From: Turnera subulata
Taxonomy: Eukaryota; Streptophyta; Magnoliopsida; Malpighiales; Passifloraceae
Direction of reading: 5' to 3'
NCBI GenBank assembly: GCA_028386065.3
Contig: JAKUCV010002539.1
Coordinates: forward strand, 1 to 64,000
DNA length: 64,000 nt
In this document: positions 46,231 through 58,115 of the stretch, piece after piece
Position numbering within the stretch: position 1 is the first letter of the stretch
Layout: every line of letters begins with the position of its first letter
Position numbers and translations under genes: made by a program
Notes under the pieces: generated by a model
What the model was told of the DNA's origin: nothing
Databases searched by the model: none
What the model saw: the letters and a program-made list of their open reading frames with translations, nothing else

Positions 46231-46377
46231 TGTTCATGGTGCGTTATGACTGAGCTATGATGGTTGACTTCGTTGGGATCGATGGTGAAATAGTGATATT
46301 ATTAAGATGATGAGTAGCAGCACAAAGGAAGCCGAATCAATTGACTATGAGTACTATATTCAGATTTTATTTCAGAA

Positions 46378-46429
46378 ACTTCCCAGAAGATATATAACCT
46401 GTGTATTTGTTTGGTCTTCTGGGAAGTTA
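46378..46429. repeat. 14-bp perfect inverted repeat (hairpin)
   Basis: AACTTCCCAGAAGA and TCTTCTGGGAAGTT are separated by about 24 bp, immediately before the LINE-derived segment. Confidence 0.75.
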
Positions 46430-46846
46430 TGTTCAATTAGGGGCCCCGGAGTCGTTGCTCATGGAAGTTACTGTACATAGAAAAAGGTCGCCGGTCAAAA
46501 ATAATGTTGCTCGACATGCAACTACTCGTACAAAGAAACACAATTCCAAGAAGTTGTATTCTGTTTATAAAATGAATGGAAGTTTCAATACTTTTGCTTT
46601 TAATCATACTGTTGATTGGAATACACGTGTTAGTATCAGATCCATCATCGCAGATACTTTTGCTCAATGTATTTCTAAAAAAAAATATCCTTCTAGTGTA
46701 TTGCCCCAGGAAGTGTACAAAGCCAGCCAGGTTGAGGTTGAGGTAGTGCCCACCTCACTGGGTGCTTGTCCCACCCTTGCGCTAGCCTCTCATTCTTCTT
46801 TATCTTAATGAAGTATTACTCTTTAACGATAAAAAAAAAAAAAAGA
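46430..46846 (+). mobile_element. LINE 3' end, 5'-truncated, with poly(A)
   Basis: An open frame to TAA 46806-46808 ends ALASHSSLS. It is followed by a short tail (TCTTTAACGATA) and a poly(A) run, the form of a plant LINE 3' terminus. The frame (VYKMNGSFNTFAFNH, WNTRVSIRSIIADTFAQC) was not matched to a known domain. The direct repeat around the insertion is unclear. Confidence 0.5.
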
Positions 46847-46924
46847 ATACACGGTAGTGTATGTGTATCTCATATCGAGAGAGACCAATGTGGTGATGCG
46901 TATACAACTTACTTGGGCATGGTG

Positions 46925-48665
46925 TGTTTTATCGGACTAATGTCATGTTTGATCTTTGTGTTGTCCTTGAAATTTGGATTTCGTCCCTGTATTGAGATTC
47001 AATCATTTTTTATCCCTCTGTTGGCTCCGTTTTACATGTTTCGGTCTGAGGCTCCGAAATCCGGCAGCTGGTGCTAACGTGGCATGCTTTTTGACTCCAC
47101 ATCAGCAATATGTGGGACTCGTGTATCAGGTCAAGCCAACAAATCGGAACGGCCGACCCAACTGGTTCCCCCCACCGTTTAGTGAATTTCAAATTCCAAA
47201 AAAATGCCCCAACTCCAATAAGACAGGTTAAGACCATATGGGTAGATCCAATTACCATTTGATTTAATGACAAATACATTCTAACTGGAATTTTTTTTCA
47301 TTAAACTGAAAAGTCATGCATACAAGGGAAACTCCGACAAAATAATTAGGAGAAAAAAAAAGTGGTTCTTCTATCTTATACGGGAAAATTCTATATATGG
47401 CCTGAGAAATTTCATTAGGTTGTCCTGGATGGGTTTACATTGATCCCCACCATTCACGGAATCTCTTGGATTATGGCACCATACAATTGATCCCCACCCA
47501 ACCTCTTCATGTCCCCCCACATAGATCGGGAAAAAAACCATAACCATCCTGAAGTTTCATCATCTATCTTGTTTTTTAGTTAACCTTTTAATTTTTTTTT
47601 TCTTTCGATTACTCTATCGCATAACAAAGAATGATAAGAAGAATTAGGATGACAAAGAGAGAAAACTGGATCTTGGTGAGATTAATACAGTCTCCAAAGC
47701 AGGTGGTGGCTCATTCAAGAATTCCTTGGAACACCAGCGCCTCCAACGCCACGACTGATTGGGCAGAGACTAGGTGTGTCAATAAACCCAGCGCTGCCTC
47801 GTCTTTGCCGCCGTCGTGCTTGCTGGAGCAGCGATCTTTAGGATTTGACCCTTTCTCATCTATGATGTCTTTGTTCTTCCTCTTCCTTATAGTGGGTTGG
47901 GGTTTTGAATGGATTTTTTAGTTCTGGACTTGAAAAGGTTGGAGAAGAGAGGTGATCTTGCAGGGTGGTTTTTTCTGGTGGAGGAGGAGGATGGTGGTGG
48001 TCTCGATGGTGGCTGTGGTTGTGTTGGTGAACTAATTGTTAGGAGGAGGATGGTGAGCTTTTTTTAAAAAAGAATATTCTTTGATATAGGAAAGATTAAG
48101 AGAAATTTAAGGAGATAATTTTGAGAGGAAAAGGAAAGATCCTCAATATCAGTTAACGAGATAATAATTATAAAATAGCGGGTTATTTGTAATTGTGTTT
48201 AAAAAAAAAATTTAAATTGGGTAAGCTGATTATGTGTCAATGGGGAAAAAAATTTCAGATATGTGAAAATTTAATTTCATAAAATAGGAAAAAAAGAATT
48301 AGGAAAAATAATTAAAAAATTAATTATTTCTATTTTAAAATTTTTGTTTTGTTATTAAAATAGAAAAAAATAATTACTCGGCTTGGTTGGACGGGTCTTT
48401 TAGGTGGGGGGAACCAGTCGGGTCAGGCCGTTCCGGTTTGTTGGCTTGACCTGATATGTGAGTCCCACATATTGCTGATGTGGAGCCAAAAACCATGCCT
48501 CGTCAGCACCAGCTGCTGGATTCCGGAGCCTCAGTAAACAAAAACAAGTAAAACGGAGCCAACAGAGGGATGAAAAACGATCGAATCTCAACACAGGGAC
48601 GGAATCTAAATTTCAGGGGCACACAGAGATCAAACGTGGCATTAGTCCCCTAATTTTTGGGGCAC
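46925..48665. mobile_element. Second long-inverted-repeat (MULE-like) element, about 1.7 kb
   Basis: The left arm (about 46936-47180) recurs inverted at about 48395-48650. Shared motifs include CCCTCTGTTGGCTCCGTTTTAC, CCACATCAGCAATATGTGGGA and GGTTCCCCCCACC. The interior (47200-48390) contains a short proline/serine-coding stretch (47631-47921) and G-rich (GGTGGT) sequence around 47960-48040 but no transposase. It could be a captured host fragment. Target duplications were not resolved. Confidence 0.65.
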
Positions 48666-49351
48666 TATTGGCCTGGGGGAGTTGTAAGGCATGCTTCAAA
48701 GTGGATTTTGCACTGGCTTTTAAGTAAAGTTGTAAGTTGTGGCTGCACTTAGACATAAAAGTTAATTACATGTTATGCAACTCAACAAACATCAGCAATA
48801 TAAAAGTTACAGCTCATAAAAGAAACGCGTAAACAAAAGAATAATTTGAGTCCTCAACCAACAACAAATATACTGAAACATCTCTTAAAACCTTACAATC
48901 CTCCAATTAATTCAGTATTAGAAAAGACGAAAGAATAACTAAGAGAAAATCATGTTGGAGTGCTTTTGATCCACAAAGTGACATGAACGAGTGATGTCCA
49001 TAAGTTTATCTGCATCTAGGTGGGTTAATTATATTTTGGCCTTTTGAATTTTAATTCTTTTTTTACTCAGCACTTTGGCTTTTTTTTTTTTTATTATCAA
49101 TTGACCTGAATTCTCAATTAAACTCAATTAACCACTTTCGTTATCATTATATGTGTTTCCATTAATTTAGCAAACAGGTAACGTCGACGAGTTAAAATCC
49201 TGTCTGTCAAATTTTTTCTCCCCAAAAAATACACAAACAAATAATAATAAAAAAAAGATTAAACCTTTCATCGCCTCCGCACCCCACCCCTAATTCGGTG
49301 TTGGTGCCACCTCCAAACTGGTATTGTGTTATGAATGTTTCCTCACCTATA
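48666..49351. other. Non-coding sequence
   Basis: No gene is supported. AT-rich, with a T-run at 49080-49093 and A-rich microsatellite-like sequence near 49240. Confidence 0.45.
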
Positions 49352-50762
49352 TGTTGGCCCATAATTAGCTAAGAGGGGGGTGAATTAGCTTGTTGAACTC
49401 GTTTGCTTATTTGGTTCTTCACAAAAACTAAAACAGTTAGTAAGTCACAAACCTGATTTGGTTTTCCACAGAGACCAAATCTATCCAGAATAAAACGAAT
49501 AAAGACTTAGAACAAGCACACCAGGAACACAGAGATTTAGAGTGGTTCCCCACAAAGGAGGGCATCCACTGCTCAAGGTCCTCCCTTGAGATTTTGAAGC
49601 TTAATTATCATGGTTTCTTCACGGGTGAAACCAAACCTGTAAAACCAAGCTTTTCACAGGATATGCGTGCAACCTACTTCTAAGCTTTTCATAGAATCAC
49701 CTTGCAACCTACATCCAAGTCTTATACAGGATCAAGCTTGCAACCTATACTAAGTATTTTACAGGATAAGACTTATTACCTACTCCTCTAATGATCTCAC
49801 ATCTTAAGTACAAGAGAGTGTGTATGAAGAGAACACGATTTACAAGTTATAGCCCAAATGTGTGTCTATGCTCTCTTGAGTTTTCTTCTGCTCCTTGGGA
49901 CCTCTTATATAGAGTCTTCATCACGTTCAAGCCTGCTCCTAATAGTCAGAAATCTCCAGAGAATTAATCTTCATGATCCTGTACCAAATATAGAAACAAT
50001 CTCTCCAGATTTGGCCCATTTAAAATCAAAAGTTTCCAAACTGAATTTTCATCATTTTAGTGCTTGCCAAATCTGTGAAGATAATTTCCTTCTTTCTGAG
50101 AAATGATGCCTTCAATGTTTGTAGCAATCTTCCAACGGTCATAAGGCTTGCTAGATAAGGCAACAATTCAATTCTGATTTGTTTGTCTTCAAATCTCTCC
50201 AAATTGGTAGTGAAGCTTTTCCTGACTTTGTTCCTTCATTCTCTACCACAACCAGATATTCGAAATTACTTCTCAATGGTCAGAATGATTTCTTTCTAAA
50301 TCTGGAACTGATTGGAAGCTCTCAAGTTGACGTGAAACATTCTGGTGCAAGATATGGTTTCTCTCAAGCCAAATCTTCATGATGCTTTATGTTGGCAGAT
50401 ATCACTCCAGTCATCCTAAATCTTCATAAAGTCTTCGCTACTGCATATGACTCTCTTCTAAGCCAGATCATAACAGTAGTTTTCCCAAAATTGTCCAGCA
50501 CAATATTTGACTTCATAGAAAGCCAAATCTCCATGAATCCTCTCAGAAAGGTAGGCGTCTAATGAAGATTTTCTTCTCTTCAACCAACAATTATAATCTT
50601 GCTTTAGAAAGGCATGTCTTCGAAACCTGATTTCTTCCAGCCAACAATCATAAGCTTGCTTAGAAAGGTAAGTAAAAATTTGATCTTCAAATCTTTCCAT
50701 CTTGAGAAGTTGATTGTGGAAATTTTCTAGATTTAGCTCTTTGCGATAATACAACTACCATG
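49352..50762 (-). mobile_element. Copia-type LTR (SIRE-like pattern), minus strand
   Basis: On the plus strand it starts TGTTGGCCCATAATTAGC followed by AAGAGGGGGGTGAATTAG, the inverse of the CTAATTCACCCCCCTCTT tail of Copia LTRs. It is about 1.4 kb, ending near ACAACTACCATG, where the Gypsy-type array begins. Internal GAAGATTT and AAGCTTG repeats are seen. No internal coding region is attached. The right edge is uncertain. Confidence 0.6.
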
Positions 50763-50767
50763 TATTT

Positions 50768-52241
50768 TGTTCGTCGCAAAACGTGCTGCAAGTACACAGC
50801 GTTGCTGTAGTAAACAAGGTCGAATCACAGGGACTGGAAAATAATACTTGCCTTAGCACCTTTTCAATTGATTAGACTAATAACAAACAAAAAAGTAAAT
50901 AAATCGAGAATTGAAGGCAATGTTTGAATTTGATAGCAAACTAAATAAATAGCAAGTAAATAAAAGAGAGAAAGGTAATATAAAATCGACAAGCAAATAA
51001 ACAAGAAATAAATAGCTGGTATCGATTACTGAGGTAGAAAATGAAATGATGGGTGACCTAGGTTGTCCGGGGTTCACTACAGTGTCGCTGTCTAACTATA
51101 ATTCATAACTTGGTAAATATATTCGTCCACTTTGAAGGGCTACCTAGCCTAAAGTGTCTATAACTACTGTCACGTGTAGAAATAAACCTACCCCAGTTTG
51201 GAACAGCCCGCATTCGCCAGTGAAGCTCTTTCCTAGGGCGCAGTGTCGCTGTGTCAGGCGCTGTTATCCTCAACTACCCTAAAAACCTCTTTCGATAGTT
51301 GATAAGGCAGAGGCTTGATATAGAATGATATGAGTTCATAGTTTCACCGCTAGGTTCGTCACTAAGGCGTCTAAGATAGTGTTTAAGGGTGATCAAGCCT
51401 CAGACACTGTTAAGCACTCTATATCAAATCAAAGCATAGCAAATAAAAGTAAACCAAGTCTGAATTATAAATCAAACATCAAGAACAGTAGATACATCCT
51501 ATAAACCTAGATAGAGTATTTAGTTCATGAAGAAGAAGAAAATAAAAGGAAATAGAGATGTCGACATGATGCAAAATAAAACCAAAAGCTCCACTTTTCT
51601 TCCAGACAAATTCCTGACTTTTTGCTCCTCCAAAAGCTGTCAATTTCGTCCAGCAATCCTCCTTTTATTTCTAGGATTTTATTCCTAAAAGATAGGAATT
51701 TATGCGTGTAGAAATAGGAATAAAACTCCTAGACTTTAGCTTCAAGAATTCCTCATTAAATCTTCTTTCCTAGTTGGGAGTGTCTAGGTGCATTCTCTCT
51801 TAAATCCTCCTGGAAATTAGGCACAAACCCTAGTTAAAATAGGGACTTGACGCCAGTGCCACTGCAGGGGCGCCGTCAGGTATCCGATTTGTACAAGAAC
51901 AGTGTTCTTCACTGCGCCTCACTAGTTTTGGGCTATAATCGTCAAATCTCCTCCAAAGCAAAAGATTCTCTGGAAGGAAAAGGTCTGAGAGCAGATATTT
52001 CGGCACCGCGGTGCTGCTAGGCTATTGGTTCAGTATCTTCAACAGCGGCACTACTAACCCAAAAATCACCAACTATGCTCCAAATAATACCAAATTGCAC
52101 CTGAAAACATCCAAGGGTAAGGAAAGAGGAATTTGGCGGTAAAAGAGGTGATTTAACATCTAAATAAATGAATTTATGATGAATGCTAGGCTAAAAGACG
52201 ACAGTGTGCGTTGTAAAATATGTCCAATTTCATGCACATCA
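50768..52241 (-). mobile_element. LTR 1 of a Tat/Athila-type tandem array
   Basis: On the minus strand the LTR begins TGATGTGCATGAAATT and ends GACGAACA (1474 bp). It is preceded on the minus strand by a purine tract AGTTTGGGGGAATT (52242-52255), marking it as a 3' LTR. The tail CAGTCCCTGTGATTCGACC is typical of this lineage. No primer site lies at its left edge, consistent with the outer end of the array. Confidence 0.85.
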
Positions 52242-53363
52242 AATTCCCCCAAACTTAAACCTTTGCTTGTCCTCAAGCAAAAACACAAATCAGAACACAA
52301 TGAAAAATGATGCTGCAGGAAATTATAAGTACTTTCTCAAATTAAACACATCAACAGCACCTGGTTCGCTTGCGGCAGTGCTCACTGCTCAATATCCTGT
52401 ATATTCTTTGATAGAGAAAATCATCAGCTCTAATTCAGCAAGTTAGTAGACATAGGATGAGCAAAAGAAAATAGTAAGCAAACATTTTACCATCAAAGTT
52501 TCTCATGCCAATATGATAAGTTAAGTACGAGGGCCAAAAATATCTATCTCATTAGCCGACTCCAATTTTCAATCTCCACTAATAATCATCAAGGCATAAA
52601 CAAGGATCAATAGGGCTTTCTTGGTCTTATAACGGGGAAAGGTTAGGATACCAAAGAACGGAAATTAAACAGGTTATCAACAGCTACTTGCCTTCCAAAA
52701 ATTCTAGCACAGATAGCTGCTTCTTTAGATAAGTACTTAAACCAAGAAAACCAGAATGTTGGAGCACATATTGATTATAAGAGATAATATGAGTAAAAGA
52801 TTTTCAAAGGAGCAAATGGGTACCGTTTTTTCACTTTTGATGATGATTTTTTTTCATCGTGCACCCTGTTTATAAAAACTCCTTTGATTTTACAATAGAA
52901 CTTTACATAACTCCATGTCACAGAATTACCAAGCTCCATTTTGACAACTTCCATCTTTTTCACCTAGCAGCGAAGCTGCCACAACACTGTCACCTTGAAA
53001 ATTAGAACTAGGAAAGCAAACAGACACGGTTGGGCTAAAAATTCAAAGAATAGTGTGCTTTAAACCAAAATGATGGTCGTGCAAGGCTTAAAAAGCTAAG
53101 GTGTGGTGATATGGGTAATAGCAAAGAAAAATCGACCACCAACCTAGGCTCAAACGGGGTTGTCAAGTGAAATAATGATATGGGTAGGATAAAGTGGAGT
53201 TATGCTCATCAAACAATGCCTATATCATATCCTTAAGTATGCCAGGATGATAAAAATTTTGCCTTGAAAGAAACATAAGAGTCGGTTCTAAAATAGTTAA
53301 TAGTAGGCACTGCCCGATTTTAAAGAAAAGATTGGCACTCCCAGGCAACGGCGCCAAAAAACT
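52242..53363 (-). mobile_element. Internal region 1 of the array, non-coding, tRNA-Asp PBS
   Basis: About 1.1 kb without gag or pol. The minus-strand primer-binding site TGGCGCCGTTGCCTGGGA (about 53340-53357) is complementary to the 3' end of plant tRNA-Asp(GUC) with one mismatch. The polypurine tract is at the other end. This is a non-autonomous LTR element with long LTRs and a minimal interior. Confidence 0.82.
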
Positions 53364-54838
53364 TGTTCGTCGTAAAACGTGCTAAAAGTGTACTGGGTTG
53401 CTTTAGTAAACAAGGTCAAATCTCAGGGACTGGACAATAATACTTGCCTTAGCACCTTTTCAATTGATTAGACTAATAACAAACAGAAAAGTAAATAAAT
53501 CGAGATTTGAAGGCAATATTTGAATTCGATAGCAAACTAAATAAACAGCAAGTAAATAAAAGGGAGAAAGGTAATATAAAATCGACAAGCAAATAAACAA
53601 AAAATAAATAGCTGGTATCGATTACTAAGGTAGAAAATGCAACGATGGGTGACCTAGGTTGTCCGGGGTTCATTACAGTGTCGCGGTCTAACTATAATTC
53701 ATAACTTGGTAAATATATTCGTCCACTTTGAAGGGCTACCTAACCTAAAGTGTCTATAACTACTATCACGTGTAGAAATAAACCTACCCCAGTTCGTAAC
53801 AGCCCGCTGTCGACAGTGAAGCTCTTTCCTAGGGCGCAGTGTCGCTGTGCCAGGCGCTGTTATCCTCAACTACCCTAAAAACCTCTTTCGATAGTTGATA
53901 AGGCAGAGGCTTGATATAGAACGATCTGAGTTCTTAGTTTCACCGCTAGGTTCGTCACTAAGGCGTCTAAGGTAGTGTTTGAGGGTGATCAAGCCGCAGA
54001 CACTGTTAAGCACTCTATATCAAATCAAAGCATAGCGAATAAATGAAAACCAAGTCTGAATTATAAATCAAACATCAAGACCATTAGATACATCCCATAA
54101 ACCTAGATAGAGTATATAGTTCATGAAGAAGAAAAAAATAAAAGGAAATAGAGATGTCGACATGGTGCAAAATAAAACCAAAAGTTCCACTTTTCTTCTA
54201 GCCAAATTCCTGACTTTTTGCTCCTCCAAAAGCTGTCAATTTCGTCCAGCAAGTCCTCCTTTTATATCTAGGATTTTATTCCTAAAAGATAGGAAATTAA
54301 GCGTGTAGAAATAGGAATAAAACTCCTAGACTTTAGCTTCAAGAATTCCTCTTTAATTCTTCTTTCCTAGTTGGGAGTGTCTAGGTGCATTCTCTCTTAA
54401 ATCCTCCTGGAAATTAGGCACAAACCCTAGTTAAAATAGGGACTTGACGCCAGTGCCACTGCAGGGGTGCCGTCAGTTATTCGATTTGTACAGGAACAGT
54501 GTTCTTCACAGCGCCTCACTTGTTTTGGGCTATAATCGTCAAATCTCCTCCAAAGAAAAAGATTCTCTGGAAGGAAAAGGTCTGAGAGCAGATATTTCGG
54601 CACCGCGGCGCTGCTAGGCTATTGGTTCAGTATCTTCAACAGCGGCACTACTAACCCAAAAATCACCAGATATGCTCCAAATAATGCCAAATTGCACCTG
54701 AAAACATCAAAGGGTAAGGAAAGAGGAATTTGGCGGTAAAAGAGGTGATTTAACATCTAAATACATGAATTTATGATGAATGCAAGGCCAAAAGATGACA
54801 GTGTGCATTGTAAAATTTGTGTAATTTCATGCACATCA
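53364..54838 (-). mobile_element. LTR 2 of the array
   Basis: 1475 bp, closely similar to LTR 1 along its full length. It is shared by the two internal regions, acting as the 5' LTR of one unit and the 3' LTR of the next. Confidence 0.85.
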
Positions 54839-55934
54839 AATTCCTCCAAACTTAAACCTTTGCTTGTACTCAAGCAAAAACACAAATCAGAACACAATGA
54901 AAAATGATGTTGCAGGAAATTACAAGTTCTTTCTCAAAATAAACACATCAACAGTACCTGGCTCGCTTGCGGCAGTGCTCACTGCTCAATATCCTGTATA
55001 TTCTTTGATAGAGAAAATCATCAGCTCTAATTCAGCAAGTTAGCAGACATAGGATGAGCAAAAGAAAATAGTAAGGAAACATTTTACCATCAAATTTTCT
55101 CATGCCAATATGATAAGTTAAGTGCAAGGGCCAAAAATATCTATCTCATTAGCCGACTCTAATTTTCAATCTCCACTAATGAGCATCAAGGCTTAAACAA
55201 GGATCAATAGGGCTTTTTTGGTCTTGTAACGGGGAAAGGTTAGGCTACCAATGAACGAAAATTAAACAGGCTATCAACAACTACTTGCCTTTCAAAAATT
55301 CTAGCTCTGATAGTTGCTTCTTTAGATAAGTACTTAAACCAAGAAAACCAGAATGTTGGAGCACATATTGATTATAGGAGATAATATGAGTAAAAGATTT
55401 TCAAAGGAGCAAATGGGTACCGTTTTTTCACATTTGATGATGATTTTTTTTTGTGTACCCCTGTTTATAAAAACTCCTTTGATTTTACAATAGAACTTTA
55501 CATACCTCCATGTCACAGAATTACCAGCTCCATTTTGACAACTTCCATCCTTTTCACCTAACAGCGAAGCTGCCACAACACTGTCACCCAGCAGACACGG
55601 TTGGGCTAAAAATTCAAAGAGTAGTGTGCTTTAAAGCAAAATGATGGTCGTGCAAGGCTCATAAAGCTAAGGTGTGATGATGTGGGTATTAGCAAAGAAA
55701 AATCGACCATCAACCTAGGCTCAAACAGGGTTTTCAAGTGAAATAATGATATAGGTAGGATAAAGTGGAATTAAGCTCATCAAAAAATGCCTATATCATA
55801 TCCCTAAGTATGCCACGATGATAAAAATTTCGCCTTGAAAGAAACATAAGAGTTGGTTCTAAAATAGTCAATAATAGGCACTGCCTGATTTTAAAGAAAA
55901 AATTGGCACTCCCCGGCAACGGCGCCAAAAAACT
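54839..55934 (-). mobile_element. Internal region 2 of the array, tRNA-Asp PBS
   Basis: About 1.1 kb, collinear with internal region 1 with small indels. A primer site TGGCGCCGTTGCCGGGGA (about 55911-55928) matches the tRNA-Asp 3' end exactly over 18 nt. The purine tract AGTTTGGAGGAATT is at the opposite end. Confidence 0.83.
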
Positions 55935-56288
55935 TGTCCGTCGCAAAACGTGCTGCAAGTATACAGCGTTGCTGTAGTAAACAAGGTTGAATCACAGGGA
56001 CTGAAAAATAGTACTGGCCTTAGCACCTTTTCAATTGATTAGACTAATATCAAACAGAAAAGTAAATAAATCGAGATTTGAAGGCAGTGATTGAATTTGA
56101 TAGCAAACTAAATAAACAACAAGTAAATAAAAGAGAGAAAGGTAATATAAAATCGACAAGCAAATAAACAAGAAATAAATAGCTGGTATCGATTACTGAG
56201 GAAGAAAATGCAATGATGGGTGACCTAGGTTGTCCGGGCTTCACTACAGTGTCACTGTCTAACTATAATTCATAACTTGGTAAATATA
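55935..56288 (-). mobile_element. LTR 3 of the array, truncated by a Copia insertion
   Basis: 354 bp matching the left parts of LTRs 1 and 2, cut at 56288 by the Copia LTR starting TGTAAGTAACC. The remainder is not found on the far side within the window. Confidence 0.85.
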
Positions 56289-57748
56289 TGTAAGTAACCG
56301 GGCATCCAAACATGACAATCAAAATGCAGCGGAAGGACCCGGTACTCATGGAGGATCCATGTAAAACAAAAATTGTACCTGGTTTGGTTGAGATCTTTCA
56401 CTCAACTGTAGTGATGAATCAGCAAGAACCAGACAAGAAATCTGACTCCTCTACGGTATCCACATGAACCGTCGATAACCAGCCAGAAATCGTCTCATGA
56501 TTACCAACCCGAGCACTCCGAAACAATAGTGCTAGCTGCAGATTTTAGGGAGTTAGAACTTGTGTTTGTGGTGTTTTCTTTCTTTCTCAAGGAAAGGAGT
56601 GTGTGTGTGTGTTCTTGCAAAGTCTGAAGAACTCTCTCAAGTCTCAAGAACACAGAATTGCAAGAGCAAGATAATCTGATTACCCCCCTCCACTAATGCA
56701 TAAAGTAATAGAGACAAATAGCCAACATAATGGTAAATTATCCATCATGATTAAGATTCCACCATTATCAAGTCTAATCATGTTTCCACTTTGCATTAAT
56801 GGAATTACACATCACAAGGCATCTAATATGGTTCAATAATTCAGACAATTAGTGAACCAAATCAACCCAAACCGACCCTGGTCCAACCACGGTCGAACCA
56901 TGGTCCAACCACCAGTTTGAATCAACAGTTCTAAGTGTGTGACCCTGTAGGCACTTGTAATGTTTGGCAATAATCGTAAAATCTCATTTTACAATTATAA
57001 ACAATGACCGGCGTCTAGCAACATATCATTGCTACCCAAACGACAAGATCAGTACTGATTCATTATGCCTCGGAAACATGTCACCGTCCTTTCGCCCCAT
57101 TATCAAGATCAAACACGAGACATGGAATACGTCACTTTCGTATACGTTTAATCTAAGTTTCTTGATCCCCGAGTTAACTGTGTAAAATGGATACTAATGA
57201 TATCACCATATCACATAATCCGAGCATGGCCATGCATTTACAATTCAACTCTATCAAGTGGCCCATCTGATAATATGTACCCGTTATAAGGGTTGGACGA
57301 ATCCCATCTTGATCATACAAAACCCACTACACATTATATCATATGCCCAATGACTACACTTAGGTCACGAATAGCCAAGAGTAATATCAAAGTATATGAC
57401 TCACATGTTGGGAACCTTGATCATCCTGGGTCTAAGAACAATACATATAAGAACCACTAATGACAATCATATAACATTCCATGTAGTGTTCTTATGTTGG
57501 GTCGGTGCAGTACCCGTATGTAGAATTCATATCTCATAAAATTCTCAACATACGCTAGTCTTAATTTATTATTACAACCCATCCATAATAATAATCGACT
57601 AGGGACATTTAAGAATATAAAATATTCTAGAGTTATAAATATGTGCAAGCGTTTATCTCATAAACATATTTATTGGAATAACCTTGTTGTATTTACATGA
57701 CTATGTACAATCATCCATTAATTGGCTTTTGGGCATATTACACTAACA
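56289..57748 (-). mobile_element. 3' LTR of a Copia element (minus strand)
   Basis: On the minus strand the LTR begins TGTTAGTGTAATATGCCC directly after a purine tract AAGTGGGAGAT and ends GGTTACTTACA. It is 1460 bp. It shares long stretches with the LTR at 58116-59296 in inverted orientation (ATGCATGGCCATGCTCGGAT, CAGTTAACTCGGGGATCAAG). Confidence 0.85.
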
Positions 57749-58115
57749 ATCTCCCACTTGCACTAAAGCCAATCATCCATGTTTCTAATACCAATGGATG
57801 CAGTATGACCATCATGCTTCTGCTGTGTGAGCGGCTTAGTCAATGGATCTGCTACATTGTTCTCAAAAGGAACTCTACACAGTCAGACATCGCCTCTATC
57901 AATGATCTCTCTAATAAGTTGATAGCGTCGGAGTATTTGTTTTGATCTCTGGTGGTATCTAGGTTCTTGAGCCTGTGCGTTTGTCCCATTGTTGTCACAA
58001 TAGAGCTCAATCAGGCTGTCAATACTAGGAACCACCCCAAGTTCAGTTACGAACTTCTTAATCCAAACAGCCTCTTTCGCCGCATCTGAGACAGCTATGT
58101 ACTCAGCCTCAGTTG
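57749..58115 (-). pseudogene. Copia RNase H, C-terminal part of pol
   Basis: Encodes the end of a Copia polyprotein: TTEAEYIAVSDAAKEAVWIK, LYCDNNGTNAQAQEP and ILRRYQLIREIIDRGDV. A stop at 57883-57885 falls shortly before the expected end. The 5' side is cut by the plus-strand Copia LTR at 58116. It belongs with the LTR at 56289-57748. Confidence 0.85.

Noticed and set aside
46401..46808. Independent plus-strand gene of 135 codons
   Set aside because: It is followed at once by a LINE-type tail and poly(A), and the N-terminal part reads through unrelated sequence and a hairpin.
47631..47921. Small host gene inside the second inverted-repeat element
   Set aside because: No recognisable domain and no promoter signal. 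It could be captured sequence but there is no support for a gene.
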